DNA from: DASUPK01 sp035265665
Lineage (GTDB): Bacteria > Actinomycetota > Thermoleophilia > Solirubrobacterales > 70-9
Assembly (NCBI GenBank): GCA_035265665.1
Contig: DATFOK010000002.1
Location: 1 to 13,331, forward strand
DNA: 13,331 nt
Direction of reading: 5' to 3'
Below, one piece after another: positions 5,252 through 12,107 of this stretch. The notes below the pieces were generated by a model that saw only the letters and a program-made list of their open reading frames with translations, had not been told where the DNA came from and did not search any database. A program made the translations under genes and the position numbers. Position 1 is the stretch's first letter, and each line of letters begins with the position of its first letter.

Positions 5252-7549
5252 ATGAGTACGAGCCAGTACCTGCTCGGCGCGGCGGAGCTGGCGGTGATCG
5301 CTACCGCTCTCGGCCTAGGCGCCTACCACCTGCGAGCCCTGCTCGCGCCCGCCTGGATGGGGGCGCTGGCGCGCCTCGCCGAGGTCGTGATCGCGATCTC
5401 GATGCTGGTCCTCGTCTCGCAGCTCTGCGGCGTGCTCGGCCTCTTCAAGGAGATCCCGCTGCTGATCGGGTGCGTCGCCGCCGGCCTGGGTACCACCCTC
5501 CTGGTGCGCCGCTACGGGCTCCCCGAGCCGCCGGACGCTCCGGAGGCGCGCTCCAGCTGGGTGATGATCGGGATCGGGATCGTGGCGGCGACCCTGGTGG
5601 TGATCCACTGGGCGCACCCCTCCGGCCAGGCTCTTGACCAGGGCATGTACTACCAGGACACCACCTGGTACCACATGTCCTTCTCGGCCCGTTTCGACCA
5701 GACCGGACACGTCGGGCCGCTGCACTTCACCGACCCGCTCAAGCTGGCGGCTTGGTTCTATCCCCAGACCTCGGAGCTGCTGCACGGCGTTGGGATCGTC
5801 TTCCTGAAGACGGACTTCCTCTCGCCCCTGATCAACCTGATGTGGTGCGCCCTCTGCCTGCTGGCGGCCTGGTGCGTCGGCAGGCCCTACGCGATCGGCG
5901 GCGTGACCCTGCTGGGCGCGGCCGTCGTGCTCGACTCGGAGATGATGGTCGGCTCACAGGCCGGGCAGGCGCCGAACGACGTCGCCGGCCTCTTCTTCCT
6001 GATGGCCGCCCTCGCCTTCCTGGTAGACGGGGCGGCGAGCGCGCACGCGGCGCGCGAGGCGCTCGCGGCGCGGCGAGGCAACGCGGCGCCCGCCCCGCCG
6101 GCGCCTGAGCCCGTCGGCGCGTCGGGCAATCCGGACAATCCGGGCAGGCGGGGCATCACCGACGAGCTCGAGATCGGCGTCGTCGAGGACGTGCCGGTCG
6201 AGGGAGACCCGCGCGCGCTCGCCACTGTGGGCGCGGGGCCGCTCTTCGTGGCCGGCCTCGCGGCCGGGCTCGGGATCGGCACCAAGATCACGCTGCTGGC
6301 CACGATCGCGGCGTTCACGGTCGGTGTGGTGATCCTTGGCGGGCGGCAGCACTGGCTGCGCGCGCTCGGCATCTGGCTCGGGGGGATCGTGATCACCTCC
6401 GGCTTTTGGTACGGGCGGAACTTCGTGGAGGCGCTCAACCCGTTCCCCCAGGTCCAAAAGGTCGGGCCGATCGGCCTTCCCGGGCCGGATCAGATCAGCA
6501 TCTACCCGCGCCCGCCGCACAAGCTGAGCGAGTACTACAACGACCCGCTCGTCTGGACCCACAAGCTGACCCCGGTTCTGCACGACCGGCTCGGACCGCT
6601 CTGGCCGGTGATCCTCGCCGTGGTGGTGGTCGCGCTCGTCTGGGCCTTCTTCAAGGGAGGAAGCGCGCTGATGCGGATCCTGGCCGTCACCGGCATGGTC
6701 GCCGGGATCGCCTACATCTTCACGCCGCTGACGGCCTCGGGCGACCCCTACGACGGCAGCGGCTTTGACGCCAACCTGCGCTACGTCTCGCCTGTCCTCA
6801 CCGTCGGCTTCCTCTTATTGCCCCTGATCCCGTGGTTCCGGCACGGCAAGCGGCCGTGGATCCTGATCGGTTTGTTCACTGTCCTGCTCTTACAGGGCAC
6901 GATCACGCAGTCCAACTGGGAGTTCCCGCACCATCTGGCCTCGGTCGGCATGGCCTTCCTGATCGTCGGGGTGCCCGCGCTGCTTGTCGCCGGGTTCAGG
7001 GCCCACCTCAACCCGATTCTGCTGGTCTCCTTTGGCGTCGTGATGGCGATCACGGCGGTGGCGCTCGGCCGCGTGCGCGAGGAGTACTACCTCGACCATC
7101 GCTACGTCACAGCCTCCCGTCCGCCGCTCAGCGGCGGCTTCCGCTCCACGCCCGAGTGGCAGCCGCTCCAGGACTGGGGCCGGGAGGCGAGCCACGAGCG
7201 AATCGCGGTGTTCGGCCGGGCCTCCGCCTTCGGCCAATACTTCTTCTACGGCAACGACCTGAGCAACCACGTCCAGTACCTCGGGGACGAGGGGAATCGC
7301 GGCACGTTCCGCCCGATCTACACCTGCGCCCTCTGGCGCCAGACGATCAACGAGGGAGACTACGACTACGTCGTCACGACGCCGGCCATCGGCGTGATCG
7401 AGACGGTGGCGCCGCCGCAGAACCTCTGGACCTCTGAGGACAAGAGCGTCCGGACGGTGATCCAGTCCGGGCCGGCGGCGGTCTACAAGATCAACGGCCG
7501 CCTCGACCCGTCCACCTGCGCCGAGCTCGGCGACTTGGCGCGCGCATGA
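5252..7549 (+). CDS. Polytopic membrane protein, GT-C glycosyltransferase-like, array copy 1
   Basis: A 765-residue protein with about 13-15 membrane segments; exact function not recognised. Segments at ~5-25, 42-62, 67-85 and 103-121 with basic loops between the first and second and after the third suggest an N-out bundle. The following extracytoplasmic loop carries D136-TT-WYH (139-141) and WFYPQTSELLH (168-178), then DFLSPLINLMW and AAWCVGRPY. A variable cytoplasmic linker (~260-328) precedes VAGLAAGLGIGTKITLL. Further conserved blocks are GFWYGRNFVEALNPFPQ (384-400), GPDQ, IAYIFTPLTASG (486-497) and NLRYVSP (508-514). The last ~150 residues are a soluble domain (RIAVFGRASAFGQYFFYGND, SNHVQYLGDEG, GDYDYVVTTP) with Cys692 and Cys756. 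The Asp motif outside the membrane, the GTK block, RN...NP and NLRY..P resemble GT-C glycosyltransferases using lipid-phosphate sugars; this is inference. There is no clear Shine-Dalgarno. It contains TTA codons at 6815 and 6890. Confidence 0.93.
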   Translation: MSTSQYLLGAAELAVIATALGLGAYHLRALLAPAWMGALARLAEVVIAISMLVLVSQLCGVLGLFKEIPLLIGCVAAGLGTTLLVRRYGLPEPPDAPEARSSWVMIGIGIVAATLVVIHWAHPSGQALDQGMYYQDTTWYHMSFSARFDQTGHVGPLHFTDPLKLAAWFYPQTSELLHGVGIVFLKTDFLSPLINLMWCALCLLAAWCVGRPYAIGGVTLLGAAVVLDSEMMVGSQAGQAPNDVAGLFFLMAALAFLVDGAASAHAAREALAARRGNAAPAPPAPEPVGASGNPDNPGRRGITDELEIGVVEDVPVEGDPRALATVGAGPLFVAGLAAGLGIGTKITLLATIAAFTVGVVILGGRQHWLRALGIWLGGIVITSGFWYGRNFVEALNPFPQVQKVGPIGLPGPDQISIYPRPPHKLSEYYNDPLVWTHKLTPVLHDRLGPLWPVILAVVVVALVWAFFKGGSALMRILAVTGMVAGIAYIFTPLTASGDPYDGSGFDANLRYVSPVLTVGFLLLPLIPWFRHGKRPWILIGLFTVLLLQGTITQSNWEFPHHLASVGMAFLIVGVPALLVAGFRAHLNPILLVSFGVVMAITAVALGRVREEYYLDHRYVTASRPPLSGGFRSTPEWQPLQDWGREASHERIAVFGRASAFGQYFFYGNDLSNHVQYLGDEGNRGTFRPIYTCALWRQTINEGDYDYVVTTPAIGVIETVAPPQNLWTSEDKSVRTVIQSGPAAVYKINGRLDPSTCAELGDLARA

Positions 7550-9843
7550 GCTTCGGCGACTACCTGCAGGGTTCGATCGAGCTGATCGTTCTGGCGGCAG
7601 CGCTGGGCTACGGTGCGGTTGCGCTTCGCGCCAGGCTCCTGCCGGGCTGGTCGGGTGCCTCGGCGCGCCTGGCGGAGGTCGTGTTCGGCCTCTCCGTGCT
7701 GGTAGTGACCGCCGAGCTGGTCGGGGTCGTCGGCCTCTACCGGCCCGGCTGGGTCCTGCTCGCGGCGATCGTCGTGGGCGTGGGGATCGGCTTGGCCCTG
7801 AGACCGCCGCGCGGCGGCATCGAACTGCCGGCGCCCGCGGTGGCCCCGATCGGGATGGCCGTTGCGGTCGCCGCCGCGCTGCTCGTCGCCGCGCACTGGG
7901 CGATGCCGACCCAGACCGGTCTCGACATCGGCATGTATCTGCCCAACACCACCTGGCACAACGCTCCCTTCGCCGCCCGCTTCGTCCAGGACCACCAGGT
8001 GGGCGCACTTCAATTCACCGAGGTCCTCGATCTGACCGTCTGGTTCTACCCGCAGAACTCCGAGCTGCTCCACTCGGTCGGCGTCCTCTTCCTCGGCAAC
8101 GATTTCCTCTCCCCGCTGCTCAACATCGGCTGGATGTCGCTCTGCCTGCTGGCGGCTTGGTGCTTCGCGCGCCCCTACGGCGGCGCCCCTGTCGCGGTCC
8201 TTGCGATCGCGCTCGTCCTCGACGCGAACATGCTCTTGCTCTACCAGCCGGGCGACGCCAAGAACGACACCGCCGGGTTGTTCTTCCTGCTGGCCTCGGC
8301 CGCGGTGCTCGTCAGCGCGGACGCGCAGGCGCGGGCCGCGGCCGGCGCCGCCAGGCCGATCGCCGGCGGAGCCACGGAGACGGCCCCGCGAGGGTTCTAC
8401 TCCGGCGCCGGGGTGCGGCCGGTGCTCCCGACGGGCGCGCTGATCGTCGCCGGCCTTGCCGCGGGACTGGCGCTCGGGACCAAGCTCAACCTGCTCGCCC
8501 CGTTCGCCTTCCTCACCCTCGGCGTGATCGCGATCAGCGCTGGGTACCGCTGGAGGGCGACGGGCATCTGGGTGGCGAGCTCCCTGGTCACCGGGGGCTT
8601 CTGGTTCGCCAGGAACCTGGTCAACGCCGGGAATCCGCTGCCCTGGATCCAGGCCGGGCCGCTGCCCGGGCCGGACCAGCTCGACATCAACATCCGCCAC
8701 CCGAATAACGTCGCGCACTACCTGCTGCCTCCGGACGGGAGCGTCATCCGACATGACCTGATCCCGGGGCTCCACGACAGCTTCGGGGACCTCTGGCCCT
8801 TGGTGCTGCTCGCCGTGATCGGTGGCTTCCTCCTCGCCATCTTCCGCGGCCGCACGCCGATGATCCGGATGCTCGGCATCGTCGCCCTCCTCAGCGGCAT
8901 CGCCTACCTGTTCACCCCGCTCACCGCCGCCGGACCGGAGGGCGACCCGACCGCCTTCACCACCAACCTGCGCTACGCCTCGCCCGCGATCGGTCTCGGC
9001 GCGATGCTGCTCGCCGTCGACGCGGGACTGCTCAGGACTCGCATCCAGTCCTGGCTGCTCGGCGGCCTCGCGATCCTGCTGCTGGTGCAGGCGGTACCGA
9101 TCTGGGACCTCGGCGATGAATGGGAGAAGGACTTCGTCCTCGGAGCGATCGGGCTCGCCTTCTTCCTGATCCTGGTGCCGGCGGGGCTCGCCGTGCTCGG
9201 GCAGCGAGGCTGGGACCCTTGGACTCTCGGGGCGGGCGCGGTGGTTGCGCTGGCCCTGATCGTGGCGATCGGCTGGCCGAACTCCGACGACTACGTCAAG
9301 CAGCGCTACCAGGCCTCTTCCGCGCCCCGCGACTTCCCGACCGGCATGAAGGCCGCGCTCGCCTGGTTCAACCGCGCCGACCCGCACGACTCGCGGATCG
9401 CCGTGGTCGGCGGGCGGCCCGGCTTCAAGCAGTACATCTTCTACGGCGACGACCTCTCCAACCACGTGCAGTACGTCGCTCGCCACGGCCCGCACGGCGC
9501 CTATCTGCCGATCGCGAGCGAGACGGCGCAGAGAACGCAGACCCCGGGGGCCCCGGCGCAGAGCGGGAAATTCGTGGCTGAATGCCGTGAGTGGATAACG
9601 GCGCTGAATGGCGGTGACTACCGCTATGCCGTGATCGGCCCTGACCAGCGGATCCAGTCGCTGCCACCGATCGAGGCGGTCTGGACCGAAGCGGCCGGCG
9701 GAACCCGCATCGAGACGACCGATGACGTCTCGATCTTCAGCCTCGACCGCCCTCTCAATGCGGACGCTTGCAGTCGTGCGGCCGGCTCTCCCGTCAATCA
9801 AGGCGTCTTTGGGGTCGGGTCGGGTTCGACCGCGCCGCAGTGA
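7546..9843 (+). CDS. Polytopic membrane protein, array copy 2, with altered D-x-x-WYH motif
   Basis: A paralogue of copy 1 with the same 765-residue length and domain order. ATG 7546 overlaps the copy 1 stop as ATGA, which implies coupled translation; no Shine-Dalgarno is visible. It keeps WFYPQNSELLH (166-176), DFLSPLLNIGW (186-196), QPGDAKND, VAGLAAGLALGTKLNLL, GFWFARNLVNAGNPLPW, GPDQ, IAYLFTPLTAAGPEGDP and NLRYASP. The expected acidic motif is changed: N134-TT-W137-H-N where copies 1, 3 and 4 have D-x-x-WYH. The C-terminal domain (RIAVVGGRPGFKQYIFYGDD, SNHVQYVARHG) has an extra ~20 residues before its first conserved Cys (680); the second is Cys742. The linker (~258-295) is short and Ala-rich. 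If the Asp is catalytic in the paralogues, this copy is probably inactive, regulatory, or acts on another substrate. It has a full-length frame and is not a pseudogene. Confidence 0.93.
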   Translation: MSFGDYLQGSIELIVLAAALGYGAVALRARLLPGWSGASARLAEVVFGLSVLVVTAELVGVVGLYRPGWVLLAAIVVGVGIGLALRPPRGGIELPAPAVAPIGMAVAVAAALLVAAHWAMPTQTGLDIGMYLPNTTWHNAPFAARFVQDHQVGALQFTEVLDLTVWFYPQNSELLHSVGVLFLGNDFLSPLLNIGWMSLCLLAAWCFARPYGGAPVAVLAIALVLDANMLLLYQPGDAKNDTAGLFFLLASAAVLVSADAQARAAAGAARPIAGGATETAPRGFYSGAGVRPVLPTGALIVAGLAAGLALGTKLNLLAPFAFLTLGVIAISAGYRWRATGIWVASSLVTGGFWFARNLVNAGNPLPWIQAGPLPGPDQLDINIRHPNNVAHYLLPPDGSVIRHDLIPGLHDSFGDLWPLVLLAVIGGFLLAIFRGRTPMIRMLGIVALLSGIAYLFTPLTAAGPEGDPTAFTTNLRYASPAIGLGAMLLAVDAGLLRTRIQSWLLGGLAILLLVQAVPIWDLGDEWEKDFVLGAIGLAFFLILVPAGLAVLGQRGWDPWTLGAGAVVALALIVAIGWPNSDDYVKQRYQASSAPRDFPTGMKAALAWFNRADPHDSRIAVVGGRPGFKQYIFYGDDLSNHVQYVARHGPHGAYLPIASETAQRTQTPGAPAQSGKFVAECREWITALNGGDYRYAVIGPDQRIQSLPPIEAVWTEAAGGTRIETTDDVSIFSLDRPLNADACSRAAGSPVNQGVFGVGSGSTAPQ

Positions 9844-12107
9844 GCTTCGGCCAGTACCTCTTCGGGGTGATCGGGCTTGCGCTGGTCGCGATCCCGATGG
9901 CGATGGGCGGGGTGCGACTGCGGCCGCGGCTGCTGCCCGGCTGGGAGGGGGCGCCCGCGCGGCTGGCCGAGGCGGTCCTCGCCGTCGCGCTGCTCACGGT
10001 GCTGCTCCAGCTGCTCGGGGCCTTCGGAATCCTCGTCCCCGGGGTGCTGATCCCAGCCGCCCTGCTCGTCGGCCTCGGTCTCTACTACGGCGTCCATGAC
10101 GCTTTTTCGGCGCATACGACCGATAAAGCGCCACGCATCGCTACCGAAGTAGCTCCGCCGCCGTCGCCGGCGATTCCCATTCCCCAGACGCTTTTGGCGC
10201 TGGCGGCCGCCGCCTTCGTCGCCGCCCACTGGGCGACCGGCCTCCAGGACGTCTGGGCGCGCGGAATGCTCACCTTCGACACGCTCTGGTACCACGGCCC
10301 GTTCGCGGCCCGGATCGCCGACAGCGGCTCGGTCTGGGGGATGCACTTCACCGACCCCCTCTACCTGAACTGGTTCTACCCGCAGAACTCCGAGCTCCTC
10401 CACGGAGCCGGGATCGCGCTCTTCGAGCGGGACATCTTCTCCCCATTCGTCAACTTCGGCTGGCTCGGAGTCGCGCTGCTGGCCGCCTGGTGTATCGGCC
10501 GCCCCTACGGGGTCGCGCCCCTCTCCCTGACCGCGGCGGCGATCGCGATGGATACCGGTCCGATGGTCCCCCGCGAAGCGGGGACCCCGGCCACGGACAC
10601 CGTTCCCGTAGCGATGCTGCTCGCGGCCGTCGCCATCCTGATAAATGCCTGGGCAGCTCGCGCCGAGCGACCATCCGAGGGCGGCGACAGCCCGCCCTCG
10701 GGGCCCCCTCCGGCGGCGGTCCCAATGGGCCTTGGCACCCCTCCGGCGGCGGCCCCATTCGGCGCAATTCTCGTCGCGGGCCTTGCCGTCGGCATAGCGC
10801 TCGGATCGAAGTTGACGATGTGGGGCGTGGCCGTGACCTTCGCGGTCTGCGTTCCGTTCCTGGTCCCACGTGCGATCCGCTGGAAGGCGTTCTGGGTGTT
10901 CGTTGGCGGCGTGGCGACGGTCTGCGCCTTCTGGTTCTTGAGGAACCTGATCCATGCAGGCAATCCGCTTCCCTGGATCAGGGAGATCGGGCCGATCCAC
11001 CTGCCCGGTCCGAACCGCGGGCTCGAGGGCCGCGACGACTTCACCGTCGCCCACTACATCTTCTCCGACCCCAGCACCGGCCTCTGGCGCCAGTACTTCC
11101 TCAACCCGATTGAGAACCTGCTCGGGCCGCTCTGGTTCCTGATCCTCGGCGGCGCCTCCGCCGGCGCGATCCTGGCGCTCTTGCGGCCGCGCTCGCCCGC
11201 CGTCCGGCTCGCGGGCGTGCTCACGGTCGCCGCCGCCATCGCCTACATCTTCACTCCCCTCACCGCCGCCGGCCCCGAGGGCGAGCCGCTGGCCTTCGGG
11301 ATCAACCTCCGCTATCTGATCCCGGGCTTCGCACTCGGCCTGGCGCTGCTTCCGCTCGAGCCGCGCATCACGCCGGAGGGGCTCAGGGTGCCGCTGCTCG
11401 TAGGGGGTCTGGTCACGCTCTTCCTCACCTCCCACTACTCCGACGCCGACGTCGCTTGGGACGGGGCCTTCGCCTCGATCCCCTGGGCGGCGCTGATCGG
11501 GATCGTCATGATCGGCGTGCCGGTGGGGCTCGCCCTACTGGCCAGGCGCGACGCCTACATGGCGGGAGCCGCGGGCGCGATCCTCGCCGTGGCCATCGCG
11601 GCGGCCGGCTGGGCCCGCCAGGACGACTACTTCGCGCACCGCTACGACCGTCCGGAGGACTTCCGCTTCCAGCTCGACGAGGCGGTGCGCTGGGCCAATC
11701 GCACATCCGGCCTGCGCATCGCGGTGGCCGGAACGAGCGGCGCCTACAACCAGTACGGCTTCTACGGGGACGACGTCGACAACTACGTCCAGTACGTCGG
11801 CCGCCACCTGCCCGAGGCCGATTTCCGGGCGATCGAGACATGTCCCTCCTTCCGTCAGGCGGTCAACGAGGGCGATTACGACTACCTGATCACCACTCCG
11901 ACGCTCGACCTGAACGACCCCTCGACCGCGAGCCCCGCCCCCGAGAGGGGTTGGGTGTCGGGCGACCCCGCCGTCCAGGAGATCCTGCGCTCCGGCCGGG
12001 TGGCCGTGTTCCGGATCACCGGTCCGCTGACGGCGGCTGGCTGCCGCCAGAGGAATCGGCGCGGCCCGCCGGATCAACCGGGAGCATCCGCCGCGAAGAA
12101 GCAGTGA
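9840..12107 (+). CDS. Polytopic membrane protein, GT-C glycosyltransferase-like, array copy 3
   Basis: Third paralogue, 755 residues. I chose GTG 9840, which overlaps the copy 2 stop as GTGA, because the protein then begins MSFGQYLFG, matching MSFGDYLQG of copy 2. An ATG at 9768 would add 24 unrelated residues. Conserved blocks: D147-TLWYH-GPFAARI, FTDPLYLNWFYPQNSELLH, AAWCIGRPYG, VAGLAVGIALGSKLT (312-326), FWFLRNLIHAGNPLPW, LPGPN, IAYIFTPLTAAGPEGEP and NLRYLIP. The C-terminal domain (RIAVAGTSGAYNQYGFYGDD, VDNYVQYVGRH, TCPSFRQAVNEGDYDY) has Cys668 and Cys735. The cytoplasmic linker (~272-308) is Pro-rich and holds a 33-base duplication. The Q-x-G-x-A-x-ND block of the other copies reads EAGTPATD and is encoded by a palindrome. 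The intact D-WYH motif suggests an active enzyme if the family assignment is right. Confidence 0.92.
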   Translation: MSFGQYLFGVIGLALVAIPMAMGGVRLRPRLLPGWEGAPARLAEAVLAVALLTVLLQLLGAFGILVPGVLIPAALLVGLGLYYGVHDAFSAHTTDKAPRIATEVAPPPSPAIPIPQTLLALAAAAFVAAHWATGLQDVWARGMLTFDTLWYHGPFAARIADSGSVWGMHFTDPLYLNWFYPQNSELLHGAGIALFERDIFSPFVNFGWLGVALLAAWCIGRPYGVAPLSLTAAAIAMDTGPMVPREAGTPATDTVPVAMLLAAVAILINAWAARAERPSEGGDSPPSGPPPAAVPMGLGTPPAAAPFGAILVAGLAVGIALGSKLTMWGVAVTFAVCVPFLVPRAIRWKAFWVFVGGVATVCAFWFLRNLIHAGNPLPWIREIGPIHLPGPNRGLEGRDDFTVAHYIFSDPSTGLWRQYFLNPIENLLGPLWFLILGGASAGAILALLRPRSPAVRLAGVLTVAAAIAYIFTPLTAAGPEGEPLAFGINLRYLIPGFALGLALLPLEPRITPEGLRVPLLVGGLVTLFLTSHYSDADVAWDGAFASIPWAALIGIVMIGVPVGLALLARRDAYMAGAAGAILAVAIAAAGWARQDDYFAHRYDRPEDFRFQLDEAVRWANRTSGLRIAVAGTSGAYNQYGFYGDDVDNYVQYVGRHLPEADFRAIETCPSFRQAVNEGDYDYLITTPTLDLNDPSTASPAPERGWVSGDPAVQEILRSGRVAVFRITGPLTAAGCRQRNRRGPPDQPGASAAKKQ
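10565..10586 (+). repeat. Palindrome inside array copy 3
   Basis: GGTCCCCCGC (10565-10574) and GCGGGGACC (10578-10586) pair over nine pairs with one bulged C and a three-base GAA loop. The centre GCGAAGC is a known very stable DNA mini-hairpin. It encodes VPREAGT at the place where the other copies have the Q-x-G-x-A-x-ND block. Confidence 0.5.
10705..10763 (+). repeat. 33-base tandem duplication in the linker of array copy 3
   Basis: Bases 10705-10724 match 10738-10757 at 19 of 20 positions, and 23 of 26 when extended to 10730/10763. The period of 33 bases keeps the frame and duplicates PPPAAVPMG as TPPAAAPFG. It lies in the predicted cytoplasmic linker just before the GSKLT block. Confidence 0.7.

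Noticed and set aside
7483..9801. A 772-codon open frame on the - strand opposite array copy 2
   Set aside because: It is a mirror of GC-rich codon periodicity. Its product is low-complexity (Arg, Asp, Glu, Gly rich) with no domain, while the + strand encodes a conserved paralogue. Similar long antisense frames at 3427-4845 and 9798-11435 are rejected for the same reason.
9811..9828. G-rich run GGGGTCGGGTCGGG, possible G-quadruplex
   Set aside because: There are only three runs of three or more G close together; a fourth run is missing, and the sequence is coding in the end of array copy 2.
9768..9839. Upstream ATG start for array copy 3
   Set aside because: The extra 24 residues are unlike the N-termini of the other copies and overlap the end of copy 2; GTG 9840 gives MSFGQYLFG, matching copy 2, and the same overlap pattern as the other junctions.
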